Origin: Trissonchulus latispiculum | Lineage: Eukaryota > Nematoda > Enoplea > Enoplida > Ironidae | Reading direction: 5' to 3' | Assembly: GCA_030248195.1 (NCBI GenBank) | Contig: JASAND010022083.1 | Span: 54,030-118,029 of the forward strand | DNA length: 64,000 nt | Shown: in pieces, positions 1-11,108 of the stretch | How the letters are laid out: each line of letters opens with the position of its first letter | Position numbering within the stretch: the stretch's first letter is position 1 | Program-made: the position numbers and the translations under genes | The notes under the pieces: generated by a model | The model's database searches: none | What the model saw: the letters and a program-made list of their open reading frames with translations, nothing else | What the model was told of the DNA's origin: nothing

Positions 1-99
1 GGATCCCTTGGGCTCAGAATGCCCTGCGCTGGATGCGCTCTCGGTTCGATCCCGAGTTGAGTAAGCCGCGGGACGCGTCTTAAAGAAAACCCGGGGGAG

Positions 100-387
100 A
101 TGTAAGGGAAGCAGGCATAGGAAAGATTGATAAGCCTGCAATGGGAGTTCAGCTGATGGTCCCGTGGTGTAGTGGTTAGCATGTCTGCTCCGGAGTCAGA
201 AGGGCCGTGGTTCGATCCCCGGCGGGACCAATTCTTTACTTTCAATGGTGAGTGAAAAGCTGAACCTCCCTCTTCCCTTCTCTCTTCTAGGTCCTGGTTT
301 CGTGGGTACGAGGGTGCCTGACGCCTCCCGTCTTGGGCTTGTCCTTGGTTTCTTCCTGATCCACCAGCCCTGGTAGAAGCGCTACAG
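100..387 (+). repeat. tRNA-related SINE-like repeat, copy 1
   Basis: About 290 bp shared almost base for base with 25439-25743; the two copies diverge sharply at both ends. The middle holds a tRNA-like segment (159-230) with an A-box-like TGGTGTAGTGG and a B box GGTTCGATCCC, which are the internal RNA polymerase III promoter elements of tRNA-derived SINEs. The 3' half contains a pyrimidine tract and ends near GCGCTACAG. A further B-box-like GGTTCGATCCC at about 45-56 suggests another tRNA-related piece just upstream. No flanking duplication was recognised. Confidence 0.7.
159..230 (+). tRNA. tRNA-like segment inside the SINE (probably not a functional tRNA)
   Basis: The acceptor arm pairs (GTCCCG with CGGGAC) and A and B boxes are present. 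The anticodon stem is only TCTG/CAGA around a 9-nt CTCCGGAGT loop and the T stem has mismatches, so the fold is imperfect; the anticodon could be CCG but is not secure. CCA is written in the DNA right after the acceptor stem. Eukaryotic tRNA genes do not normally encode CCA, which supports origin from a retroposed mature tRNA. Confidence 0.45.
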
Positions 388-983
388 TACAGTCGTGGAA
401 ATTAAGAATTGATGCAAATCAAGCAACTAATCAAAAGTCAGTTTGGTTAAGGTTAAAATAAGGAAGGCTTGCAACCTAATCAGAAGTTGTTAAAAATTAA
501 CGTAGTTTTATTGCAAAATACTTAGTACTTATTATGTGTACTTAGTATTACTTATTGCTCTATTTATTAGGCTTTACTTACAATGGCTTTTTATTTTTAA
601 GACGAAAGAAAGTTCAAAATGCCGTAAAATCATTCATATTCTTATATGTTATGATATAAAACTGTGTGCTTTGCTGCAAGCGTTAATACACGTTTTAATT
701 CACCTTTTTAGCGTATTTGAGCTCAGTAGTATAAAAATGGGGGTTCTGGCTCAGAGGCGCAGGAGGCGCTTGAGGCAGATCATACGCAACTAGTTTGTGG
801 CGCTGGTGGCGCTTCATATGAAAGTAACTTCATTTGTCAACTGCTTTGATAGTGGGTCCTACCACCCATATTCTACTACTTAACACTTTGTGGCGCTTGA
901 GACATCTCATACTACCAACACACTTCTACAATATAACCAGTTTAGACCGGTTATGATAACTCATCTTAACCTACTTTCCTACC

Positions 984-1018
984 TATAAATACAACTCCAC
1001 ACAGATAAGTTTTCAGTC
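984..1018 (+). promoter_or_regulatory. TATA box and initiator of the left-arm gene
   Basis: TATAAATA at 984-991 is followed about 30 nt later by TCAGTC at 1013-1018, which matches the common metazoan/arthropod initiator. The ATG begins at 1019, so transcription from this initiator would give a leader of only a few nucleotides. The right arm has the same arrangement on the minus strand around 2973-3008. Confidence 0.5.
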
Positions 1019-1471
1019 ATGTCTACTGCATTCATTGCTGTTGCTTGCATTGGTGTTCCGAAACTTGGAGATATTCCCTTGGAAGTTACTGTTCTGATTA
1101 AACAACACAAGTCCCATCAGCCGGATATACATCATTTGTTTATCCGAGCTCCCTACGATCTGAAGAAACTAACATCAAATCAACAGGAGTCAATACACTA
1201 TGTCACCAGGCGATCATGTTTCGACTGGGACACTAGTCCTCATCTACGAACCTGGGATCAAGCAATGGACCTCGTCTCCAATATCTTGAAGGAAGCTAAT
1301 GTTGACAAGGTTATAACCAAGGGTATTTCCCAGTGGAACCTAATTCGATCTGGGTTGATGACCAGGGGAAACGTTATCAGGGTAATAGAGGCTGGCACCT
1401 TGGGGGTTCCCAGCTACATGCTAATGAATGATGATGAAGGCAATGGTTGCTGTCCAGATCACATGCTATGA
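1019..1471 (+). CDS. Left-arm ORF of palindromic element, C-terminus lost to a stop codon
   Basis: A 150-codon ORF starts from an ATG just behind a TATA/initiator pair. The protein is not assigned. It has FDWDTSPHLRTWD in the middle, then VITKG...WNLIRS, then a GVPS motif and a Cys/His-rich end. The overall pattern is faintly like small RNase H-fold or exonuclease-like ORFs of invertebrate transposons; this is a weak impression, not an identification. Compared with the minus-strand copy, a single A-to-T change (CTATGA against CTAAGA) creates the stop and removes about 27 C-terminal residues, including the KYCSAHRAHQL segment. Confidence 0.6.
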   Translation: MSTAFIAVACIGVPKLGDIPLEVTVLIKQHKSHQPDIHHLFIRAPYDLKKLTSNQQESIHYVTRRSCFDWDTSPHLRTWDQAMDLVSNILKEANVDKVITKGISQWNLIRSGLMTRGNVIRVIEAGTLGVPSYMLMNDDEGNGCCPDHML

Positions 1472-1659
1472 GATGGAGCGAAATATTGTTCAGCTCACCG
1501 AGCACATCAACTGCTGCATTCATTCAATAATGAAGAACAAGACAGTGAATGACATTTATGCCGATAATGTTTGTTGTGTATAACATGCTTATTACTATCT
1601 TATTCAGTAAAATATCAAACTAGTTAGTGTTTATTGATAGCTAGGAATTATCTGTCAGC

Positions 1660-2340
1660 ATGCTTAGATGCTTACATCAGCATGTTTACACTTACACGTC
1701 AGCATGCTTACATGCTTTCGTCAGCATGCTTACATGCTTACACGCTTACGTCAGCAGGCTTACTTACTCACGTCAGCATGCTTACATGCTTACGTCAGCA
1801 TGTTTACACTTACACGTCAGCATGCTTACATGCTTACGTCAGCATGTTTACACTTACACGTCAGCATGCTTACATGCTTACATCAGCATGTTTACACGTA
1901 CACGTCAGCATGCTTACATGCTTTCGTCAGCATGTTTACACTTACACGTCAGCATGTTTGCACTTACACGTCAGCATGCTTACATGCTTACGTCAGCATG
2001 TAAGCATGCTGACGTGTACGTGTAAACATGCTGATGTAAGCATGTAAGCATGCTGACGTTTAAGTGTAAACAATCTGTCGTAAGCATGTAAGAATGCTGA
2101 CGTGTAGTGTAACATGCGACGTAAGCATGTAAGCATGCTGACGTGAGTAAGTAAGCCTGCGACGTAAGCATGTAAGCATGCGAGGTAAGCATGTAAGCAT
2201 GCTGACGTAAGCATGTAAGCATGCTGACGTCTAAGTGTAAACATGCTGATGTAAGCATCTAAGCATGCTGACATAAGCATGTAAACATGCTGACGTGTAA
2301 GTGTAAACATGCTGATGTAAGCATCTAAGCATGCTGACAG
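1660..2340. repeat. Tandem repeats crossing the palindrome axis
   Basis: Repeats of about 14 and 28 bp built from CTTACGTCAGCATG and its variants run up to about 1990. Their reverse complements continue to about 2340, so the array is itself inverted. Open frames through it in several phases come only from the repeat lacking stop codons (Cys/His/Leu-rich translations) and are not genes. Copy number and exact axis may be affected by assembly. Confidence 0.85.
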
Positions 2341-2439
2341 ATAATTCCTAGCTATCAATAAACACTAACTAGTTTGATATTTTACTGAATAAGATAGTAA
2401 TAAGCATGTTATAAACAACAAACATTATCGGCATAAATG

Positions 2440-2972
2440 TCATTCACTGTCTTGTTCTTCATTATTGAATGAATGCAGCAGTTGATGTGCTCGGTGAGCT
2501 GAACAATATTTCGCTCCATCTCTTAGCATGTGATCTGGACAGCAACCATTGCCTTCATCATCATTCATTAGCATGTAGCTGGGAACCCCCAAGGTGCCAG
2601 CCTCTATTACCCTGATAACGTTTCCCCTGGTCATCAACCCAGATCGAATTAGGTTCCACTGGGAAATACCCTTGGTTATAACCTTGTCAACATTAGCTTC
2701 CTTCAAGATATTGGAGACGAGGTCCATTGCTTGATCCCAGGTTCGTAGATGAGGACTAGTGTCCCAGTCGAAACATGATCGCCTGGTGACATAGTGTATT
2801 GACTCCTGTTGATTTGATGTTAGTTTCTTCAGATCGTAGGGAGCTCGGATAAACAAATGATGTATATCCGGCTGATGGGACTTGTGTTGTTTAATCAGAA
2901 CAGTAACCTCCAAGGGAATATCTCCAAGTTTCGGAACACCAAGCAAGCAACAGCAATGAATGCAGTAGACAT
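2440..2972 (-). pseudogene. Right-arm copy of the palindromic-element gene, frameshifted near its start
   Basis: The reverse complement of the left-arm gene. It keeps the full C-terminus (GAKYCSAHRAHQLLHSF) that the left copy has lost. It has lost one base near 2945, shortly after its ATG at 2972, so the start and body are in different frames. Promoter and flanks match the left arm. Each copy is broken at a different place; sequencing or assembly error in either arm cannot be excluded by eye. Confidence 0.65.
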
Positions 2973-3269
2973 GACTGAAAACTATCTGTGTGGAGTTGTA
3001 TTTATAGGTAGGAAAGTAGGTTAAGATGAGTTATCATAACCGGTTAAACTGGTATATGTAGAAGTGTGTGGTAGTATGAGAGTCAAGCGCCACAAAGTGT
3101 TAAGTAGTAGAATATGGGTGGTAGGACCCACTATCAAAGCAGTTGACAAATGAAGTTACTTTCATATGAAGCGCCACCAGCGCCACAAACTAGTTGCGTA
3201 TGATCTGCCTCAAGCGCCTCCTGCGCCTCTGAGCCAGAACCCCCATTTTTATACTACTGAGCTCTATTT

Positions 3270-6200
3270 GCAAATAAATTATAGCTTAACTTTGTAGCTG
3301 ACAAATTAGTGAAGCAAAAAGTAGATTTTTCGTTCATGTCCGTGTTCGTGTTCAGCAACATATAAAAACCATTATGAACAGTTTTGAAACAAGTATATAT
3401 TTTTTTCACATTTTGGTTTCCCTTCCTTGGTCCTCCCTTTAGAAATAATGCAAGAAATTTCTGAATTAGGAAAGTTCATCTCAACTTTGTCGGAAACACA
3501 CTCATTTAAAGTTTCATCCCTATTGATTCACCTGGTTTCCCAATCCGCGTGGCTATGACTGCGTAACGGTTTTATTTTTTTTACGTACGCCCCACTCCAG
3601 TTGGATGTGCACCGGTTAGGAGTAGTGTCAGCCACGATAATTTTAAATTTTTATTGTTGGGGAAGGGTGATTGGCTGACACCGAATAATTGTCTTCACAA
3701 TTACCCGAGGCGTTTACCAAGGCTGGAGATTTGCCCATCACCGTCTATGTGATGAACGCACCTCGGCAGCTCCACCCGGAGGCGGCCGCCCCTTAACTCT
3801 CGGACAATTAATTGACATAGGGGGGTTGGGGGGTTTCTAAAATCCGGTGCCAGCTGGCACCAGAAGCATACTTAAAACTCAACATACTGGTCCTAGTGGA
3901 CCATAAAGTTCCGTGATTTGAGTTGCGAAAGCGGAGTACATCTACATTCCTCCGCAGTCAACTCATGCGTTCCTGTGTGTGATTCAGTGCGTGTTTATGT
4001 GTGAGTTCCAACGTGTGAGGAAATTCAAACACATCAAATCATCCAAAGGTAACAAAACTAAACCAGAGTCCGCAAAATTAATTTTAAGATTTCAGCGAGA
4101 CTTTGTCGGATGCTTTCTTTTCGAAGGAAGGGAAGGAAGGGTTTTTTGGTTAAGGGGCCTGGAAATGCCTTCCGAATTCTTCAGTCTGCAGAATAGGACA
4201 GGTTATGTCGCAGGTTGTGAGTTGTAGTTTCGGGCAAGGGGTGGCGGCTGACTTGGTTTGTGGGATTATCGGAGCACAAATCAGTTATCTTTTCCATAAT
4301 CCATGACCTGATTCGCTTGGGTTTCGTCACCTTTATTGCTATACGTCAGATACCCTGGATGATGAAATCTGAAAATTGAATCGGCGACGACAGAAACAGA
4401 ATTTACCCAGAAGAAAAAGGATAGCGAAAAATTATAGGTACTAGGACAAAGACGTTTAGTCTTCCCTCTGCATTGCTTGTTTATGAGGATTGTATGAAGA
4501 TCTGCCTTGTTGCCGACCTCTATTAAAGTGTGGATTTTTTTATAATATTTATGATAGTCGCAATACAAATTTTAGGACCAATGGAACAAAATACAAGCAA
4601 CAGCTGACCCAGTTCAAAATATAGGGCAAAGTTCAACTTATGCTAGCTAAAAACTGATTCGAAACTTAGCGTTTTGGAGCTGCAAAAGATGACGAGTATA
4701 GATGATGTGGTGATAGATCAATGATGCCGTTGGTAATTTGTTGTGGATTCTAGGGAGAGATCGCCGGAAGTGAAGATTCCAGTGTTTAGAAGGTAGACGC
4801 TGAAGATGTTAAAAAAGTTCATCTTTGAAGGGAGATCGTTGGATTTGTAGAGTCCATTGCTGTGGAGTAGTAGTACAAAGTAGCCGCAGATGAGGAGATC
4901 ATTATTGTTGATTCGGAATTCAGAAGGCAAAAAAGTCAGGCTACGGGTGCTGACTGGAAACATAATCAATTCTGGGTATTGTCAGAAACAAGAATGCCGG
5001 AGGAGCTTTTACTTGGGAGTGGACATTGGAAGTAGCCATTGACACAAAGGACCAGGATCTTGAAAATCAGGAAATTTTGGGTTTCAAAGTGTAGATTTAA
5101 ACTTTGTTGCCGAAAAAGTTCTGAAAGTACAGCCTACTTTCAGCTCAGTAGTTGATCAGATCCGGTTTTATTTCCTGCGCCAGTCAGGAAATAAAAATAA
5201 AAAGTAAAATTAAAAGTTAAAGATTAAATTTAGATTTTAAAAATTAAAATTCTCTTATCAACCAATAATCTAAAAGTCTTTCTTTTGACTAAGGCCTATT
5301 TATAGACATGCGATGGTGCATTTTTACCCATAGCCAAAACCTTTTTCAAATAAGGCGCCTAATCAAGGCTTTACTGTATAGTGGGAGGGGAGTACCTAAT
5401 TACGAATTAGGTGGTCCGAGAAATTCCTAAGGAAAGCCAAACCAGATAAATCCACAAATCACACCCAATCAGAGAGGTGAACATCTCTTCGGAATTAAAT
5501 TATAGACACTGATTTCTTATCCAAATTTACGTCTACAGCAAAGGAGCCTGTGGTCATCCGTTCAAAAACATCAACTTTCTGACTTCCAGGACAAACAACC
5601 TAATTACATTCAGAATTGCATAATAAAGATTTCATAGTGTATGACTCAGTTAGAAGTTAAATTAAGGGGGGGGGGTCGCTTTCTGGCCGATTTTTCGACC
5701 ATTTCCGGTTTTGTTCATTTCTCATATTTTGTACCCCAATGGCTCCGCGAAACAAGACAAGTGCGTTTTGCGCAATATTGCTTCCATCGTTCTGTAGAGC
5801 TCTTGAAAGGTGGTCTCGACATGTATTAGATTTAAGAAAATAAAAAAAGTTAGGCTAAAAAGTTTGTAAAAACAATTTTTGCTGTATGAAACATACAGCG
5901 CTACAACTTAGCACATACGGTTTAGGACATATTTCAGAGTGCAGTGAGCTATTTTGGTGCAATTCCCTTGAACAACGCATTTTTGGCGAATTTTCAAAAT
6001 CAGGATTTCGGAAAATTGGCTGTTTTTGGATCATGAAAAACAGGACCAACATTATTCGTTCTCTCATTCTGAACGACTGATAAAATATACAGAAACGGCA
6101 ACGGCGTATAGATAGCTGCACTCTACGCACATTGAGCATTATTTTGGTGCCAATCTCGTCTCTGGGCTCTTTATAACAGATTCAAAAATTGGACAAAATA

Positions 6201-6961
6201 ACTGCAATTTTTGCTCAAAAACGCTATTTTTCGCCAATTTCACATTCTTTCGATTTATAATTGTTGTCCTGTAAAAGACTAAATGAACGGTATTTTTCTC
6301 AAAATTGCAGATTTCTACGCAGTGTGTGGTGCCAAGGTTTCTCCAACTACGCGCGCTAATTAAAATAAAAGCAAATGACAGCATATAATTTACTTTGCCA
6401 AATATAGGGGAAAATCATCAACAAAGCGATAACATACGAAACATACAAAAATAAGAAACTAACACCTTTGCAAAATCACGAAAACAATAAAAGTGGACTG
6501 AGAAAATCTAAACACGAGGGAAAGCTGCCAAACCCGAACTAAGTTGAATAGCTTAGCATTATTTTCAGAACAGTCGAAAATGTGTGTATGTGGCTAATTT
6601 GCACAATATTAGCAGTTAGTCAGAAATATCCACAAAATATCCCCTCTTTGAACCCGGGCGCCCTCGCACGGCTGCAGAGAAACAATTTGGATAACAGAAT
6701 TGACAAGTTGGTCCCAAAAGGGGCAATATTCCTTCATGGACCTTATTAATTTCTGTTCAAAACACTCACAAATTTGCTTAAACGTAATGCATATTGCTTA
6801 TCATTCTATTCTATTCTAAGCATAAATGAGCATGAGTTATATTCAGTTCGCCGCTTATCTTTAGCATTGCTTTTCCTTGGCCGTTGAGCTGACCAGTAAA
6901 GCTCAGTTAGTGATTAACCAAGCATTAATTAATGACCGACGAGGACAAATTACGCATTTTA
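3270..6961. other. AT-rich DNA without a recognisable gene
   Basis: No convincing coding region. A GC-richer patch at about 3560-3860 contains an inverted pair GTGTCAGCCA (3625-3634) / TGGCTGACAC (3672-3681) and a perfect 16-bp palindrome GGTGCCAGCTGGCACC (3846-3861). A hairpin with a perfect 10-bp stem, TTATTTCCTG/CAGGAAATAA, lies at 5168-5194. ORFs of 60-95 codons here look like chance. Confidence 0.5.
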
Positions 6962-6965
6962 GTGT

Positions 6966-8588
6966 TGTAGCGGGGCTAGTAAGTTTCACCTACGTATTAA
7001 CTCCGTTACCACGCCCTGACGTAGCGGACTCGGAGACCGTGGCACAGATGGATAACGAACCAACTTCAAGAGACGGTCGGGACAGCCTTGCCAGATAAAT
7101 ACGCAGGGATAGATCCGATCCTAAGGGCGAGATGACTCGCACTCTCACTCACTCAGATTAGGACTACCTACCTAGCAGGAGCTCAGTGATACTAAATCTA
7201 ACTAAATACACTTTAATAGAGAAGGAAACAACAAGTTATTATTATAACAAGATAATATAAATTATGGGTCGAACCCTCACACACACAAACAGACAAACAC
7301 ACAACTTACAGTTACAGCAGAGGTTGGACAGGCCAACCAACGTACCAAGCTCTGGGGAGAGCTGGGGGAGCAATAAATATTTACACAGGAAATAGGGGGA
7401 AATAACGCGTACAGAAAGACGGGTGTTCACAACCGTGTATCCTACTTACACCTATCCTACTTACGCCTAACGTTTGATGTTTCCGCATAGAGATAACAAA
7501 ACTCAAAATCCTACTTACGCCTAAAGCTCAAAACTGAAATTCCTACTTACGCCTAAAATATTTCCTTGCAAAACTCTCATTCCTACTTACACCTAAAACG
7601 AAATCACTACCGTAATCCACTTACATATTTTCCTTTATTCACTTTGTACAATGTTACAGTGCAATTAATATGTAGAAATAATAATCTGTATAAACATCTT
7701 CATTTAAATTCGGTGTAACATTTCCACAAATAGTGCGGCAGCTGTGTATTTAATTTAACTTTAAACTGAAGAAATTACACATAACATTAAGACATACAGT
7801 CGAACATCTATTCATTATATTATTAGAGGTTATAACACTTAGTGAGGAGAACCAACATCCAAGTACCCTCCTGATTTGGGACAACGTATAAGTTAAATCA
7901 TTGTAAGTCAATAGTCGAAGCTCAGTTGTCCTCCGACAGAATGAGCTTTTGGGGAACAAAAATGTCTCTACTTTAGAAAATTTAAAATTTTTCACATTTG
8001 CTGGAGCATTTTAATTAGTTTGGTGAATTTTTCATTTGCAGGGAAAGTTGGAACGTTTTTCTAATAAATAAAGTTGAGTCACAAATTTGCTATTTAGTTC
8101 ACATCAGGTGGACATCCCCCCCTTAAAGAAAAATTGAACTTCCACAACAAAGTCAGAAAGTGGATACTGTAGATTTTAGGCGTAAGTAGGAATCCGAGTT
8201 TTGCGTACACATTCTTTAGGCCTAAGTAGGAATGTGAGTTTTGACAGAAAGAATTAGGCGTAAGTAGGAATTTGAGTTTTGAAAACGATTATGCGTAAGT
8301 AGGATAGGAGTAAGTAGGAGTATAACAGAAGTACTAAGACTAAAAAGGGGAAGCGAGTGTTGGGCTGGATCCTCCCACGAGCGCCCCCTAGTGATGGAAT
8401 TTCCCCCAATCACGTAGCTCCCAAGGGGGGAACCCACCCAATCCCATACGGACACGTTGGGGGAGCTACGTGACTTGCTAAAAGTTTTCCCAACCATGAT
8501 GATGTTATATGAAGCCTGACGGGTAGCTATGCTAGCTACAGCCGCCAGCAACGGAAGGGTTGGCCGTGTGTCATCTTGATCCGTTTCA
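6966..8588 (-). repeat. 3' LTR of the outer element, interrupted by a hAT-like insert
   Basis: Aligns with the right LTR on both sides of the 7434-8323 insert. GTGT precedes it. The junction reads TTCACAAC|insert|AACAGAAG, where the right LTR reads TTCACAACAACAGAAG, so the right copy preserves the empty site. Confidence 0.75.
7434..8323. mobile_element. Non-autonomous hAT-like element, copy 1 (subterminal TCCTACTTACGCC repeats)
   Basis: About 890 bp, with several copies of TCCTACTTACGCCTAAA near each end in opposite orientation. Ends are CGTGTATCCTAC and GTAGGAGTAT. The whole unit is homologous, in reverse orientation, to the two halves of 11423-15761. No transposase is seen. The empty site in the other LTR shows no clear target duplication for this copy. 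Confidence 0.65.
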
Positions 8589-9845
8589 TCTCCCCAGGGC
8601 TCGCCAGCCGAACTCCCGAGAGGATCATTGCACAAATGGCGAACCGGTACGTGAGCTGGACTCTCAACAAGTACACACAGTACAGAGCAATGATGCTACT
8701 AGTACAAAACAATACGGACTGTAGACTGCAAGTCATAAGCTCTAAACTAAACTAGACTAGTCAAAATTAACTACATAAGTGTAGAAAAACACAGAAAAAC
8801 AAGAGATTAAATACGGCATTTACGGTTGAATAAGCATATACTAGGCACCATGAGATGCTAGTAACAGTCAAAAAATTAAAGCACAAAATGACAAAGTTAT
8901 GCATAAGTAATTGGCCAAAAAATACACGGATTAAGGTAGAACCGTAGTAATAACTGGGTTTATTAAGTAGCTTAATATGAAAATACAGATGACTTTCCAA
9001 AGACAACTCATGGGAAAGAGGAGTTACCCTCCTTTGGAATGTATAGTCAAACGAGTGTGTTAATGAAGGTTAACCAAGAAAATAAGATGAACTTTCCGAT
9101 AAAATATTAGTTAAATTTAAGTGTTTAACAAAGCTGAGCTAGGGTTTATCAGGCCTTCGCTCAACAAGGCAAACTACCTATGATAATAATAATCATAATA
9201 ATAAAATAACCATGAAAATACACACCGTTAGGGTTAGATCCTATGGGAGCAAAATCCCCACCCTCTAATGGTCAAATTTTGTATTTTCATATGACGATGA
9301 CGTCACTGGGTTTTTCGACAATAAATGACATATATATGGCAGTAATAATAAGGCAATACGGAATCGACAAAAATAAAGCACTGTACATATTATGAGCAAA
9401 GAAAATTGACATATAATAAAATACTAGTAGAAGAATACGAAAAAATTTGGTTAATATAAGACAGGTTCGTAAATTACTAAACACAAAAAGGTTATAGGTT
9501 CATAGAAAAAACTAATTAATATTAGAAAACGTACGTACACAAAATTTAGATACACATTGCACATCACAGAAATTCCGCTCGTAGGTAAATACTATTACAT
9601 TCAATGAAAATTAACACAAAACAATAGAAACCAGATTCCAAATTCGTGAGATAAAATACAAAATAACAATGCAATTATGCAAAAGGTGTCACTATCACAA
9701 AAAACAGATAAAACGATGACCTATATGGTGAGCAGGATCCGAAGATCAATGGAATTAAAGGCCAGTCCAGGTTCCGGCATCAGCTGAACCGTCATCATGT
9801 TGGGCGACATGGATCAAGTCCAAACTGAAGCCAGAAAAGTCACAA
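8589..9845. other. Interior of the outer LTR element, no gene recognised
   Basis: AT-rich sequence between the left LTR and the coding block on the minus strand. No domain could be read. The polypurine tract of the outer element is at its left edge. Confidence 0.4.
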
Positions 9846-11108
9846 TCAGAGGATTTTACAAACAGGAAAGATGACTTTCCAGACTGTAAGAGTCTTAGTT
9901 AATGGAATGAACGGATCATGGGTCATGAGGCTCGATGACGACGCGCTCAATATTCCCTTCATGATCAGGTCTGTGGATCTATGATGGTCACTTGGAGGGG
10001 GTTCCAAAGGATTCCAGATGGTCAAGGCGAAGCACGGGTAGAAGATGTTCTTCTCTTGGCCCGGCGGAGCACAACCGGCAATATGGACACCGGTCCAATT
10101 CGGAGGCATATCAATCTTCTGATTGCAAAGGGCCGCCGGTGCGTCCTGACGAAAGAACGGAGGCGAGGGCAGACCTTGGTTGTAGCGCTCGGCCGCCGCA
10201 TCAATGCGCTTGCGTACGACGTCGAGGTAGGCGTCACGACGGGCGCAGATAGAGGGACACGGCTGAGCCTGTCCTCCCACAACTCATCAGGTCCCGCCTG
10301 CATAAACCAAAGGCCCACTTCGGTATAAAGGGACCCCTGGACGTTGTGCCCGTTCCAATTGGACGTATTGAACAGGAAATTGTACTTCCCGTCAAAAGTC
10401 AGATCGTCCGGTTTGAATCCACGAGGAACCCGTACGCCAAGACCCCACCAAGAGTCCGCGGAAGCTTTCCCATAGTAACTTCCGATGGTTTGGACCAGGA
10501 ACTCCTGCATATCCACGGACTGATAGAACGTGTGGTGGTCCCCGGGACTCGACTTAGAACTCTGAGGAGAGTCCCTCTGATCCAATCCAACTTCATTCCA
10601 GACCATTGTCCTATTGATTTCATCATTGAAGCTTCGTGTCTGAGCAACTGAACCACCAGGTTTGGTTGTCATCCAGAGATACTAGGCTTGATGCTGCTGT
10701 CACGAAGGCCGAGTTCGATGACGAACCCATTTCGGACGATTCAGGTTCAGATAATGTGGTCAAAGAACTGGAAATCGTTGGATCCAGAGAAGGGGCACTG
10801 CTTTTCCGAGCAGTCCCCAATGCCCAGCCACTCTTCTTTCTTCTCAGGTCCGCTGTCGTAGCAGAACTGGACCGGGGGCGCATTCTCTGCACCGGGTCCC
10901 GGTCGTTGCACGACCCAGAATTCATTCTCGACGTGGAAGGCAGACATCCCATGCAGTCCAAGTGGGAGTCTCCACGATGTCTGATCACCGAATATGGCTG
11001 GTGACGTAGTTCCCGTTCCTTCAAGCGTAGGCTTGTGCGCTTTTGATCCATTGAGTTGAACTCTCTTCTTAAATCTAAAAGTTCTTTTTGAAAAAGACAA
11101 TTAAGCAC
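9846..11108 (-). pseudogene. Unidentified GC-richer coding block in the outer LTR element
   Basis: A protein-like translation runs on the minus strand but needs several frame changes. The upstream part (11100 to about 10750) contains TSWRLPLGLHGMSAFHVENE and EEWLGIGDC. The middle (10672 to about 10270) contains FYQSVDMQEFL, DSWWGLGVRVPRG and NTSNWNGHNVQ. The downstream part (10280 to 9846) contains RRDAYLDVVRKRIDAAAERY and PPNWTGVHIAGCAPPG. Base composition is clearly GC-richer than the neighbourhood. I do not recognise the family. Position inside an LTR element lacking pol fits either an unusual element gene or a captured host gene. The plus-strand ORFs over the same bases look like shadows. 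Confidence 0.5.

Larger units (their letters stand above)
719..3264. mobile_element. 2.5-kb palindromic (foldback) element with 5-bp target duplication
   Basis: The two halves are near-perfect reverse complements, starting and ending with GAGCTCAGTAG, and the axis lies close to 1990. TATTT occurs on both sides (714-718 and 3265-3269), as expected of a target-site duplication. Each arm carries, from outside in, a TATA promoter, one ORF of 150-180 codons, and tandem repeats built on CTTACGTCAGCATG that run into the axis. Long inverted repeats with internal tandem repeats resemble foldback elements, but no transposase family was recognised. A read-through transcript would form a long dsRNA hairpin. 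Confidence 0.8.

Noticed and set aside
159..230. Functional tRNA gene
   Set aside because: Imperfect anticodon and T stems, encoded CCA, and embedded in a repeat with a rearranged second copy.
1634..2358. Several overlapping ORFs of 90-137 codons on both strands
   Set aside because: Produced by stop-free tandem repeats at the palindrome axis; Leu/Thr/Cys/His repeats in every frame.
3560..3860. Possible snRNA or structured RNA in a GC-rich patch
   Set aside because: Inverted pairs exist, but no match to remembered U1, U2, U4, U5, U6 or 5S sequence; left as a noted patch.
9846..11108. DNase II-like enzyme
   Set aside because: Only a short ENEFWVV-like resemblance; the other conserved segments of that family were not found.
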